In this document: piece by piece, positions 26,600-35,231 of the stretch
Position numbering within the stretch: position 1 is the stretch's first letter
Layout of the letters: every line of letters starts with the position of its first letter
NCBI RefSeq assembly: GCF_000721105.1
Contig: NZ_JOEV01000003.1
Coordinates: 62,001-126,000 of the forward strand
Source of the DNA: Streptomyces cellulosae
GTDB taxonomy: Bacteria > Actinomycetota > Actinomycetes > Streptomycetales > Streptomycetaceae
DNA: 64,000 bases
Direction of reading: 5' to 3'
The notes under the pieces: generated by a model
Told to the model about the DNA's origin: nothing
Seen by the model: only the letters and a program-made list of their open reading frames with translations
Database searches by the model: none
Program-made: the position numbers and the translations under genes

Positions 26600-27912
26600 C
26601 AGGACCCCGCGGTCTTCCGTGCCTCGGTCCAGCGCTTGCTGAGGTCGGCGAGGAAGCCGTCGAGGTCGCCCTTGCGGGCGCCGCGGGCGAGGTCGACGAG
26701 GTTCTGGCGGTACTCGGGGGCGTAGATGCCGATTTCGGACTGGTTGTCGATGTTCTTGACCTGGGCACCCTTGCTGTCGTCCACCTCGATGAACTTCACG
26801 CCCGCGTCCTCGTACGGCTTCATGACCTCGGGCAGCGGGGCGTTCTTGAGCGGGGAGATGGCGAGGTTGTCCTTCGCGTAGGTCGACTTGTCGGTGAACC
26901 AGTCGATCCAGGCGCGGGCCGCTTCCTTGTGTGCGGAGTGGACGTTGACGGCCTGGTTGTAGTCGGGGCTGACGACGGCGCAGAACGTGCCGTCCACCTG
27001 GGCCGGGTAGGGCATGAAGCCGATGTCGTCCGGGTTCACGCCGGCCTTCTTGGCGGCGTCCCGGAACTGGACGATCGCCCAGGTGCCGAGCCACTGGGTG
27101 GCGATCTCGCCCTTCGCCGTCCGGGGCTTTGACTCCTCCCAGTTGCTGGTCGTCGGGTCCTTCTCGATCAGGCCCGACTTCACGGTGTCGTACAGCAGGG
27201 TGTCGCCCACCCGCAGGTCGGCGCCCTGCGCCCACGGGTCGCCCGCGGCGAGCTTGTCGGTCGCCTTGGGGTCGCAGTGGACCGAGCCGTTGACGTACGT
27301 CCAGGACGTGAGCGTCCAGCCGGCCGAGAAGTTGGTGTAGTACGGGATCGCGTCCGTCCTGGCCTTGATGGCCTTGAGGTCCTGGAGGAACTGGGCCGGG
27401 GTGGTGGGCCAGTCGGTGACCCCGGCCTCCTTCCAGACCCGTTTGTTGTAGACGAATCCGGGGCTCACGCCGACCGGGCTCTGTCCGTAGACCTTGCCGT
27501 CGACGGCGGTGAAGTCGGTGAAGCGGTACTTCTTGGAGCGCTCCTCCTGGGTGCCCAGCGAGGCGAAGAACTTCGGGTAGTCGTCCTTCTTGATCACCGC
27601 GGGAATCAGCAGGACGTCGCCGTAGTTCTCCGTGTTCATCCGGATCTTGACCTCGGCCTCGTAGTTCGTGAGGGCCTCGAACTCGACCTTGACCTTCGGA
27701 TAGGTCTTGTTGAACTGAGCGGCGTACTTCTTCATCGTGCCGTCCTGCACCAGGTCCGTGCGGACGGTGAGGACCTTGATGGTGCCGGTGACCTTCGACG
27801 GGTCGTCGGCCGCCTTGGCGTCGGCGCCCTTCGAACTGCCTCCGGTGCCGGTGCAGCCCGGGACGAGCAGGGCGGCTCCGACGACCATGGCGAGGATGTG
27901 ACGGCGGTTCAT
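26599..27912 (-). CDS. extracellular sugar-binding lipoprotein (CUT1)
   Basis: 437 residues. The ATG at 27912 is preferred over 27918 because the GGAG sequence lies nine bases upstream of it. Signal peptide with lipobox VPGC, then a family-1 solute-binding fold with KVTGTIKVLTVRTDL, YPKVKVEFEALTNYEAEVKIRMNTENYGDVL and FVYNKRVWKEAG. It is the first gene of the importer operon and diverges from the beta-mannosidase gene over a 151-bp control region containing a LacI-type operator. The likely ligand is a manno-oligosaccharide (context only). Confidence 0.92.
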   Translation of the reverse strand: MNRRHILAMVVGAALLVPGCTGTGGSSKGADAKAADDPSKVTGTIKVLTVRTDLVQDGTMKKYAAQFNKTYPKVKVEFEALTNYEAEVKIRMNTENYGDVLLIPAVIKKDDYPKFFASLGTQEERSKKYRFTDFTAVDGKVYGQSPVGVSPGFVYNKRVWKEAGVTDWPTTPAQFLQDLKAIKARTDAIPYYTNFSAGWTLTSWTYVNGSVHCDPKATDKLAAGDPWAQGADLRVGDTLLYDTVKSGLIEKDPTTSNWEESKPRTAKGEIATQWLGTWAIVQFRDAAKKAGVNPDDIGFMPYPAQVDGTFCAVVSPDYNQAVNVHSAHKEAARAWIDWFTDKSTYAKDNLAISPLKNAPLPEVMKPYEDAGVKFIEVDDSKGAQVKNIDNQSEIGIYAPEYRQNLVDLARGARKGDLDGFLADLSKRWTEARKTAGS

Positions 27913-27971
27913 GTGCATCAGCTCCGTTCACGGGACGGACGAGCACGTGCGGGTTGGCTGGTTCCGAACTC

Positions 27972-27985
27972 TGACAACGTTTTCT
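27972..27985. promoter_or_regulatory. LacI-type operator half/near-palindrome between importer and beta-mannosidase
   Basis: TGACAACGTTTTCT matches 12 of 14 bases of TGACAACGTTGTCA, a typical LacI-family palindrome, and shares TGACAACGTT with the perfect core found before the GH92 gene at 59264. Immediately adjacent (27985-27995) is TTAACCGGTAA, another imperfect palindrome around ACCGGT. Placed in a divergent promoter next to a LacI gene, these are the best operator candidates. Confidence 0.6.
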
Positions 27986-28063
27986 TAACCGGTAAAGTCT
28001 CTATCTCGCCAACGATGCACGGTTGTTCTCCCCTTCTTGGGGTTGATCGGTTTAGGAGTGTGC

Positions 28064-30445
28064 ATGCTTCAGGCCACACCGCTCGCCGAGGGATGGACCC
28101 TGCGACACGGGAGCGACATGCTCCCGGCCGCGGTGCCGGGCTGCGTGCACACCGATCTGCTGACCGCCGGAGTGATCCCGGACCCCTTTCTCGGGCGCGA
28201 CGAGTCAGAGGTCGCCTGGGTGGGGCGCCGGGACTGGACGTACGAGAGAGAGCTGCCGGCGGTCGACGGGCACGAGCAGATCGACCTGGTCTTCGACGGC
28301 CTCGACACCGTGGCGGAGATCCTGCTCGACGGCGAACTCCTGGGCCGGACGAGGAACATGCACCGCTCGTACCGCTTCGACGTGACCGGCCTCGGGGGGC
28401 GGCTGGCGGTGCGGTTCGTCTCCGCGTACGCCGAGGCGGAGGCCGTGCGCGGGAAGCTGGGCGAGCGGCCCGCAGCGTACACCGAGCCCTACCAGTACCT
28501 GCGCAAGATGGCCTGCTCCTTCGGCTGGGACTGGGGGCCGACCCTGGTGACGGCCGGGATCTGGCGGCCGGTGCGGCTGGAGCGCTGGTCGACGGCCCGG
28601 ATCGCGCGGGTGCGGCCCCTGGTGACCGTCGAGGACGGCCGGGGGCGGGTCGAGCTGCAGGTCGAGGTCGAGCGGTCCCGGGTGGAGGCAGCACTCGCCG
28701 TCGAGGCGACGGTCGGCGGGGTGCGGGCGCGCGCGGAGATCGACGGGACGCGGGGGGTCGTACGCCTCTCGGTGCCGGACGTACGGCTGTGGTGGCCGCG
28801 TGGGTACGGTGAACAGCCGCTGTACGACATCGAGTTGACGCTGCTGCACGACGAACGTCCGCTGGATGTGTGGCGGCGGCGGATCGGATTCCGGACCGTC
28901 GAGCTGGACCGGCGGTCCGACGCGCACGGCAGCGGATTCACCTTCGTCGTCAACGGGGAGCGGCTCTTCGCGCGCGGCGTGAACTGGATCCCGGACGACG
29001 TCTTCCCGTCCCGGATCACGCGCGAGCGGTACCGCGAGCGACTGCGCCAGGCGGCCGACGCGGGCGTGGACCTCGTGCGGGTGTGGGGCGGCGGGATCTA
29101 CGAGAGCGAGGACTTCTACGACGCCTGCGACGAACTCGGGCTGCTGGTCTGGCAGGACTTCCCGTTCGCCTGCGCGGCCTACCCGGAGGAGCAGCCGCTG
29201 CGCGGCGAGGTGGAGGCCGAGGCCCGCGAGAACGTCGTCCGGCTGATGCCGCACCCCTCGCTGGTGCTGTGGAACGGCAACAACGAGAACCTGTGGGGGT
29301 TCAGGGACTGGGGCTGGGAGGAGCGGCTGGCCCAGGAATCCTGGGGTGAGGGGTACTACCTGGGCGTACTGCCGCGGGTGGTGGCCGAGTTGGATCCGAC
29401 GCGGCCGTACGCGGCGGGCAGTCCCTGGTCCGGGTCGTGGGAGCACCATCCGAACGATCCGGCGCACGGCACCCATCACTCCTGGGAGGTGTGGAACCGG
29501 GAGGACTACGCGGCCTACCGCGCCGATGTGCCGCGTTTCGTGGCCGAGTTCGGCTGGCAGGCGCCGCCCGCGTGGGCCACGCTGCGGCGGGCGCTCCCGG
29601 GAGAGGAGCTCGCGCCCGACTCCCCCGGCATGCTGCACCACCAGAAGGCCGACGACGGCAACGGCAAGCTGCGGCGGGGACTGGAACGCCATTTCGCCTT
29701 CTCCGAGGGAGACTTCGACCGCTGGCACTACCTCACGCAGGTCAACCAGGCCCGTGCGGTCGCCGCCGGGATCGAGCACTGGCGGTCGCACTGGCCGGTG
29801 TGCGCGGGCACCGTCGTCTGGCAGCTCAACGACTGCTGGCCGGTGACCTCCTGGGCGGCGATCGACGGTGACGGCCGCGAGAAACCGCTCTACCACGAGC
29901 TGCGCCGGCTGTACGCGGACCGGTTGCTCACCCTTCAGGTGCGGGATCAGGGGCTGGTGTTGACCGCAGTGAACCAGTCGGCCGAGGTGTGGTCGGGCAC
30001 GGTGACGCTGCGGCGGATGTCGGTTGAGGGTGTGGTCGTCGGTACGGCGAACGTGGCGGTCACGGCCGGGAGGCGGTCCGTGGCCGACGTCGACGTGCCG
30101 CGGGAGCTGGAGCCGGCCGGTCCGAAGGAGTTCCTGGTCGCGGACGCGGACGGCCTGCGCGCGCTGCACTTCCCGACGCCGGACCGCGACATCCCGTATC
30201 CCCGGCCGGAGTTCGACGTCGCGCCGGTGCCGGGCGGGATCGAGGTGACGGCCCGCACCCTCGTACGGGACCTGCTGCTCCAGGCGGACCGGCTGGACCC
30301 GGCCGCGAGGGCGGACCGGGGGCTGGTCACGCTGTTGCCCGGGGAACGCGTGACCATCGGGGTGCGCGGCTGGGAGCCCCGGGGCGATCAGGATGCGGCG
30401 GCCGCCGCCCGGTCGGCCCTGTACTGCATGGGGCCCAGCCGATGA
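28064..30445 (+). CDS. beta-mannosidase, glycoside hydrolase family 2
   Basis: 793 residues; ATG 28064 with AGGAG at 28054-28058. The order is an N-terminal sugar-binding domain (about 1-170), an immunoglobulin-like middle domain, a TIM barrel (about 290-640) and a C-terminal beta domain. The acid/base Glu is E408 in WNGNNEN and the nucleophile E495 in FVAEFGWQ, both in the beta-mannosidase contexts. No signal peptide, so it hydrolyses imported beta-mannosides in the cytoplasm. It overlaps the LacI gene by ATGA and is divergent from the importer that would feed it. Confidence 0.94.
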   Translation: MLQATPLAEGWTLRHGSDMLPAAVPGCVHTDLLTAGVIPDPFLGRDESEVAWVGRRDWTYERELPAVDGHEQIDLVFDGLDTVAEILLDGELLGRTRNMHRSYRFDVTGLGGRLAVRFVSAYAEAEAVRGKLGERPAAYTEPYQYLRKMACSFGWDWGPTLVTAGIWRPVRLERWSTARIARVRPLVTVEDGRGRVELQVEVERSRVEAALAVEATVGGVRARAEIDGTRGVVRLSVPDVRLWWPRGYGEQPLYDIELTLLHDERPLDVWRRRIGFRTVELDRRSDAHGSGFTFVVNGERLFARGVNWIPDDVFPSRITRERYRERLRQAADAGVDLVRVWGGGIYESEDFYDACDELGLLVWQDFPFACAAYPEEQPLRGEVEAEARENVVRLMPHPSLVLWNGNNENLWGFRDWGWEERLAQESWGEGYYLGVLPRVVAELDPTRPYAAGSPWSGSWEHHPNDPAHGTHHSWEVWNREDYAAYRADVPRFVAEFGWQAPPAWATLRRALPGEELAPDSPGMLHHQKADDGNGKLRRGLERHFAFSEGDFDRWHYLTQVNQARAVAAGIEHWRSHWPVCAGTVVWQLNDCWPVTSWAAIDGDGREKPLYHELRRLYADRLLTLQVRDQGLVLTAVNQSAEVWSGTVTLRRMSVEGVVVGTANVAVTAGRRSVADVDVPRELEPAGPKEFLVADADGLRALHFPTPDRDIPYPRPEFDVAPVPGGIEVTARTLVRDLLLQADRLDPAARADRGLVTLLPGERVTIGVRGWEPRGDQDAAAAARSALYCMGPSR

Positions 30446-31479
30446 CGGCCACCCCGGCCCCCCGCGTCACCATCAAGGACGTCGCCGCGCGCGCCGGTGT
30501 GTCCAAGGGGGCGGTGTCCCTCGCCTTCAACCACAAGCCGGGGCTGTCGGAGGCGACCCGGGAGCGGATCTTCGAGGCGGCGCGGGAGCTTGGCTGGGCG
30601 CCGAACCTCACCGCCCGGACGCTGGCCGGTTCGCGGGTGGACGTGGTGGGGCTGGCGATCTGCCGGCCCGCCCGGCTGCTCGGGCTCGAACCCTTCTACA
30701 TGGAGTTCATCTCCGGCGTGGAGAGCGTCCTGACCGAGCACTCCTGCTCCCTGCTGCTGCGGCTGGTGCGGACCGTCGAGGAGGAGGTGGCGCTCCAGGA
30801 GACGTGGTGGCGGGGGCGGCAGATCGGGGGGTCCATCCTGGTGGACTTCCGCACGGACGATCCCCGGGTGGCGGCGGTCGAGCGGCTCGGAATGCCGGTC
30901 GTGGCGGTCGGGCATCCGTCGCTGACCGGCGCGCTCACCTCGGTGTGGACCGAGGACGCCACCGCCGTCACGGAGGCGGTGCGCTACCTCGCCGCGCTCG
31001 GGCACCGGCGGATCGCCCGGGTCGGGGGCGCGGCGGCCCTGGGGCACAGCTCCATGCGGACCGCCGCCTTCGACCGGACGGCCCGCGCGCTGGAGCTGGC
31101 GGGGGCCTGGCAGGTGGCCACGGACTACTCCGGGGAGGCAGGGGCGCGGGCGACGCGGTCCCTGCTGACGGCGGCGCCCGCGGACCGGCCGACCGCGATC
31201 GTCTACGACAACGACATCATGGCCGTGGCGGGGCTGTCGGTGGCCGCCGAGATGGGGCTGGGCGTGCCCGACGACGTCTCCCTGCTGGCCTGGGACGACT
31301 CCCAGCTGTGCCGGCTCACGCATCCGACGCTCTCGGCGATGAGCCATGACGTGCACGGGTTCGGGGTGGAGGCGGCGCGGACGCTGTTCGGGGTGATCAT
31401 GGGAGAGGGGCCCGGGTCGCATCCGGTACCCACTCCCGTCCTGACCCCACGGGGCTCGACGGCTCCGCCGAAGGTGTGA
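30442..31479 (+). CDS. LacI-family transcriptional regulator
   Basis: 345 residues, translationally coupled to the beta-mannosidase gene (ATGA, 30442-30445). The N-terminal HTH TIKDVAARAGVSKGAVSLAF and hinge region GWAPNLTARTLAG are canonical. The sugar-binding core contains VYDNDIMAVAGL and DVSLLAWDDSQLCRLTHPTLSAM. It very likely represses the importer and mannosidase promoters and is relieved by a mannoside. The related operator before GH92 at 59264 suggests a wider target set. Confidence 0.93.
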   Translation: MTATPAPRVTIKDVAARAGVSKGAVSLAFNHKPGLSEATRERIFEAARELGWAPNLTARTLAGSRVDVVGLAICRPARLLGLEPFYMEFISGVESVLTEHSCSLLLRLVRTVEEEVALQETWWRGRQIGGSILVDFRTDDPRVAAVERLGMPVVAVGHPSLTGALTSVWTEDATAVTEAVRYLAALGHRRIARVGGAAALGHSSMRTAAFDRTARALELAGAWQVATDYSGEAGARATRSLLTAAPADRPTAIVYDNDIMAVAGLSVAAEMGLGVPDDVSLLAWDDSQLCRLTHPTLSAMSHDVHGFGVEAARTLFGVIMGEGPGSHPVPTPVLTPRGSTAPPKV

Positions 31480-31538
31480 CCTTCGCCGCTTGGAGCAGCA
31501 GGACTGTGCAGCTACGTTACCCACAAGTAGCATGGATC

Positions 31539-31554
31539 CTGAGCGCGCGCTCAG
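31539..31554. promoter_or_regulatory. perfect 16-bp palindrome before fadA, operator candidate
   Basis: CTGAGCGCGCGCTCAG is self-complementary over all 16 bases. It lies 5 bp after a possible -10 box (TAGCAT, 31528-31533) and 42 bp before the fadA start, the position expected for a repressor overlapping the transcription start. Confidence 0.55.
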
Positions 31555-31596
31555 CGCATCGCAGCAGTGCCGTCCCGCATCTGGAGGAGAGCCATC

Positions 31597-32814
31597 GTGC
31601 CTCGTACCGTCAGGGACGTCGTCTTCGTCGACGGCGTCCGTACCCCGTTCGGCAAGGCGGGCCCGAAGGGCATCTACCACGAGACCCGCGCCGACGACCT
31701 CGTCGTGAAGGCGATCCGGGAGCTGCTGCGCCGCAACCCCGGCCTCGACCCGAAGAAGATCGACGAGGTCGCCATCGCCGCGACCACGCAGATCGGCGAC
31801 CAGGGCCTGACGCTGGGCCGCACGGCCGGCATCCTCGCCGGTCTCCCCCAGTCGGTCCCCGGCTACTCCATCGACCGCATGTGCGCGGGCGCCCTGACCG
31901 CCGTGACCACCACGGCCGGCTCCATCGCCTTCGGCGCGTACGACGCCGTCATCGCCGGTGGCGTGGAGCACATGGGCCGCCACCCGATGGGCGAGGGCGT
32001 GGACCCGAACCCGCGGTTCGTCTCCGAGAAGCTGGTCGACGAGTCCGCCCTGTTCATGGGCATGACCGCCGAGAACCTGCACGACCGGTACCCGCACATC
32101 ACCAAGCAGCGCGCCGACGAGTACGCCGTGCGCTCGCAGGAGAAGGCCGCCAAGGCGTACGCCAACGGCAAGATCCAGGCCGACCTGGTCCCGATCTCCG
32201 TACGCCGTACCAACCCGGAGGCCGGTGAGACGGGCTGGGGCCTGGTCACCGCCGACGAGCCGATGCGCCCGGGCACCACCCTGGAGAACCTGGCCGGTCT
32301 GAAGACCCCGTTCCGTGTGCACGGCCGGGTCACCGCCGGTAACGCGGCCGGTCTGAACGACGGCGCCACCGCCTCGATCATCGCCAGCGAGGACTTCGCC
32401 CGCGAGCACGACCTGCCGGTGAAGATGCGCCTGGTCTCCTACGCCTTCGCGGGCGTCGAGCCGGAGGTCATGGGCTACGGCCCGATCCCGGCCACGGAGA
32501 AGGCGCTCGCCAAGGCGGGCCTGTCGATCGAGGACATCAACCTCTTCGAGATCAACGAGGCCTTCGCCGTCCAGGTCCTGGCCTTCCTCGACCACTACGG
32601 CATCGCGGACGACGACGAGCGCGTCAACCAGTACGGCGGCGCGATCGCCTTCGGTCACCCGCTGGCCTCCTCCGGCGTCCGTCTGATGACGCAGCTGGCC
32701 CGCCAGTTCGAGGAGCAGCCGAACGTCCGCTACGGCCTGACCACGATGTGCGTCGGCTTCGGCATGGGCGCCACCGTCATCTGGGAGAACCCGCACTTCG
32801 AGGGGGACAAGTGA
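31597..32814 (+). CDS. fadA: acetyl-CoA acyltransferase (3-ketoacyl-CoA thiolase), FadA-type
   Basis: 405 residues from GTG 31597, with GGAGGAGA at 31582-31589. The nucleophilic cysteine is C96 in DRMCAGALTAV. The FEINEAF motif, the GGAIAFGHPLASSG histidine loop and the CVGFGMGA second cysteine are intact. It performs the thiolytic last step of beta-oxidation. Its stop overlaps the fadB start (GTGA), matching the usual two-subunit complex with the multifunctional protein. Confidence 0.95.
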   Translation: MPRTVRDVVFVDGVRTPFGKAGPKGIYHETRADDLVVKAIRELLRRNPGLDPKKIDEVAIAATTQIGDQGLTLGRTAGILAGLPQSVPGYSIDRMCAGALTAVTTTAGSIAFGAYDAVIAGGVEHMGRHPMGEGVDPNPRFVSEKLVDESALFMGMTAENLHDRYPHITKQRADEYAVRSQEKAAKAYANGKIQADLVPISVRRTNPEAGETGWGLVTADEPMRPGTTLENLAGLKTPFRVHGRVTAGNAAGLNDGATASIIASEDFAREHDLPVKMRLVSYAFAGVEPEVMGYGPIPATEKALAKAGLSIEDINLFEINEAFAVQVLAFLDHYGIADDDERVNQYGGAIAFGHPLASSGVRLMTQLARQFEEQPNVRYGLTTMCVGFGMGATVIWENPHFEGDK

Positions 32815-34940
32815 GCACCACCACCGAGCTGTTGAAGGGTGCGTCCGACCTCTTCCCCGACGAGGTCGTCACCCAGGCACACGTACGCCACCTGGACCTG
32901 CCGTTCGGCGCCGGGCGCTTCGCCCTGATCACGCTGGACAACGGCCTCGACCACACCAAGCCGACCACCTTCGGCCCGGCCTCGCTGGCGAACCTCAACA
33001 CCGCCATCGACCAGGTCGAGAAGGAGGCCTCGGCCGGCGAGATCGTCGGTGTCGGTGTCACCGGCAAGCCGTTCATCTTCGCGGTCGGCGCCGACCTCAA
33101 GGGCGTCGAGCTGCTGAAGGAGCACAAGGACGCGCTCGCCATCGGCAAGGGCGGCCACGAGGTCTTCAAGCGTCTCGCGGGCATCGCGGTCCCGACCTTC
33201 GCCTACTACAACGGCGCGGCGATGGGCGGTGGCGTCGAGGTCGGTCTGCACTGCCAGTACCGCACGGTGTCGAGCGCGATCGCCGCGTTCTCGCTGCCCG
33301 AGGTCTTCCTCGGTCTGGTCCCGGGCTGGGGCGGCTGCACGCTGCTGCCCAACCTGATCGGTGCCGACAAGGCCGTCTCGGTGATCATCGAGAACTCGCT
33401 CAACCAGAACAAGCAGCTCAAGGGTCAGCAGGTCCACGAGCTCGGGATCGCCGACGCGATCTTCGAGGGCGCCGACTTCCTGGAGCAGTCGCTGCTGTGG
33501 ACGGCCGCCGTCCTCAAGGGCGAGATCGTCATCGACCGCCCGGTGATCGACCGCGGTGAGGCCTGGGACCAGGCGATCGCCAAGGGCCGCTTCATCGCGG
33601 ACAGCAAGGTGCACGGGGCCGCCCCGGCCGCCTACCGCGCCCTCGACATCATCGCCGCCGCCAAGAACGGCGACCTGCAGCAGGGCTACGACGCCGAGGA
33701 CCAGGCGCTCGCCGACCTGATCATGGGCGGTGAACTGCGCGCCGGCATCTACGCGTTCAACCTGGTGCAGAAGCGCGGCAAGCGTCCGGCCGGCGCGCCC
33801 GACAAGAACCTCGCGCGTCCGGTCACCAAGGTGGGCGTCGTGGGCGCGGGCCTGATGGCCTCGCAGCTGGCGCTGCTGTTCCTGCGCCGCCTTGAGGTGC
33901 CGGTCGTGCTGACCGACATCGACCAGGAGCGCGTCGACAAGGGCGTGGGCTACGTCCACGCCGAGATCGACAAGCTGCTCGGCAAGGGCCGGATCAACCA
34001 GGACAAGGCCAACCGCCTCAAGGCGCTGGTGACCGGTGTGCTGGACAAGGCCGAGGGTTTCGCGGACGCGGACTTCATCATCGAGGCCGTGTTCGAGGAG
34101 ATCGGCGTCAAGCAGCAGGTGTTCGCGGAGGTCGAGGCGGTCGCCCCGGCGCACGCGATCCTCGCCACCAACACCTCGTCGCTCTCGGTCTCCGAGATGG
34201 CGTCGAAACTGAAGAACCCCGAGCGGGTCGTGGGCTTCCACTTCTTCAACCCGGTCGCCGTGCTGCCGCTCCTGGAGATCGTCCGCGGCGAGCAGACCGA
34301 CGACGCCTCGCTGGCCACGGCGTTCGCCGTCGCCAAGAAGCTGAAGAAGACCGCGGTCCTGGTGAAGGACGCCCCGGCGTTCGTCGTCAACCGCATCCTC
34401 ACCCGCTTCATGGGCGAGATCCAGAACGTCATCGACGAGGGCACCCCGGTCGAGGTCGCCGAGAAGGCCGTCGAGCCGCTCGGTCTGCCGATGTCCCCGC
34501 TGGTCCTGCTGGAGCTGGTCGGTCCGGCGATCGGTCTGCACGTCTCCGAGACCCTCAACCGGGCCTTCCCGGACCGCTTCACGGTCTCCGAGAACCTCGC
34601 GGCCGTCGTCAAGGCGGGCAAGCGCGGCTTCTACGTGTACGACAGCGGCAAGCCCGAGCTGGACCCGGAGGTCGCCGCGCTGCTCAAGCAGGGCGACACC
34701 GTCCTGACCGAGGAGCAGGTCCGTGAGCGCGTCCTGGACGCGGTGGCGCAGGAGATCGGGCTGATGCTCGACGAGGGCGTCGTCGCCGAGGCCCAGGACA
34801 TCGACCTCTGCCTGATCACCGGTGCGGGCTGGCCCTTCCACCTGGGCGGCATCACGCCGTACCTGGACCGCGAGGGTGTCTCCGAGCGTGTGAACGGCAA
34901 GAAGTTCCTGGCTCCGGGCGTGGCGAGCGTCCCGGCGTAA
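32811..34940 (+). CDS. fadB: multifunctional enoyl-CoA hydratase / 3-hydroxyacyl-CoA dehydrogenase
   Basis: 709 residues from GTG 32811, four bases overlapping fadA. The N-terminal crotonase domain (about 1-250) has AVGADLKGVE and GGVEVGLHCQYRTVSS with SLPEVFLGLVPGWGG carrying the catalytic Glu. The NAD domain begins near 335 (VGVVGAGLMASQLA) and contains TNTSSLSVSEMA and GFHFFNPVAVLPLLEIV. The C-terminal dehydrogenase domains complete the protein. Together with FadA it carries out hydration, oxidation and thiolysis of fatty acyl-CoA. A hairpin at 34962-34996 follows. Confidence 0.95.
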   Translation: MSTTTELLKGASDLFPDEVVTQAHVRHLDLPFGAGRFALITLDNGLDHTKPTTFGPASLANLNTAIDQVEKEASAGEIVGVGVTGKPFIFAVGADLKGVELLKEHKDALAIGKGGHEVFKRLAGIAVPTFAYYNGAAMGGGVEVGLHCQYRTVSSAIAAFSLPEVFLGLVPGWGGCTLLPNLIGADKAVSVIIENSLNQNKQLKGQQVHELGIADAIFEGADFLEQSLLWTAAVLKGEIVIDRPVIDRGEAWDQAIAKGRFIADSKVHGAAPAAYRALDIIAAAKNGDLQQGYDAEDQALADLIMGGELRAGIYAFNLVQKRGKRPAGAPDKNLARPVTKVGVVGAGLMASQLALLFLRRLEVPVVLTDIDQERVDKGVGYVHAEIDKLLGKGRINQDKANRLKALVTGVLDKAEGFADADFIIEAVFEEIGVKQQVFAEVEAVAPAHAILATNTSSLSVSEMASKLKNPERVVGFHFFNPVAVLPLLEIVRGEQTDDASLATAFAVAKKLKKTAVLVKDAPAFVVNRILTRFMGEIQNVIDEGTPVEVAEKAVEPLGLPMSPLVLLELVGPAIGLHVSETLNRAFPDRFTVSENLAAVVKAGKRGFYVYDSGKPELDPEVAALLKQGDTVLTEEQVRERVLDAVAQEIGLMLDEGVVAEAQDIDLCLITGAGWPFHLGGITPYLDREGVSERVNGKKFLAPGVASVPA

Positions 34941-34961
34941 CGCGATACCCCTGAGGGGGGT

Positions 34962-34996
34962 GGGGCGCAGGGTAAGGAATCCTTGCGTTCCGCCCC
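34962..34996 (+). terminator. probable fadAB terminator hairpin
   Basis: GGGGCGCAGGG (34962-34972) can pair with CCTTGCG (34981-34987) and CGCCCC (34991-34996), with a TTC bulge and one G-T pair. It begins 22 bp after the fadB stop. There is no full T-run. Confidence 0.5.
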
Positions 34997-35121
34997 CCTT
35001 GTGCATGCCGCAACGGATAGGATCCTCACACAATCCGACCACTTGTTTACATGGCAATGACGGTTGCGCTGACGTTTTCGGCGCTTTCGGCCCATGCACT
35101 GACCGGCGACCGCCCGGTTCT

Positions 35122-35210
35122 GCCGGTCAGTTGAGACCGGTCAGTCGAACCGGCCGGTTGAACCGTTCAGTTCGACCGTTCAGTCCGACCGCTCAGTCAG
35201 ACCGTTCAGT
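35122..35210. repeat. tandem array of a 13-bp unit (NNGACCGTTCAGT), seven copies
   Basis: The 10-base core ACCGKTCAGT recurs at 35136, 35149, 35162, 35175, 35188 and 35201 with an exact 13-bp period, plus a seventh degenerate copy at 35122 offset by 14. Cores read ACCGGTCAGT, ACCGGCCGGT, ACCGTTCAGT, ACCGTTCAGT, ACCGCTCAGT and ACCGTTCAGT. The array ends 9 bp before the AAGGAG ribosome site of the CBM3/GH16-like gene. It is either a multi-site operator or a slippage-prone repeat. Confidence 0.85.
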
Positions 35211-35231
35211 GCCGTGCGAAGGAGTTTCACC

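Noticed and set aside
30388..35099. Two long minus-strand frames over LacI, fadA and fadB (about 800 codons each)
   Set aside because: Antisense shadows with His/Asp/Arg-rich low-complexity translation, no ribosome sites.
35122..35210. CRISPR-like array
   Set aside because: The unit is only 13 bp and is contiguous without unique spacers; there are no cas genes nearby.
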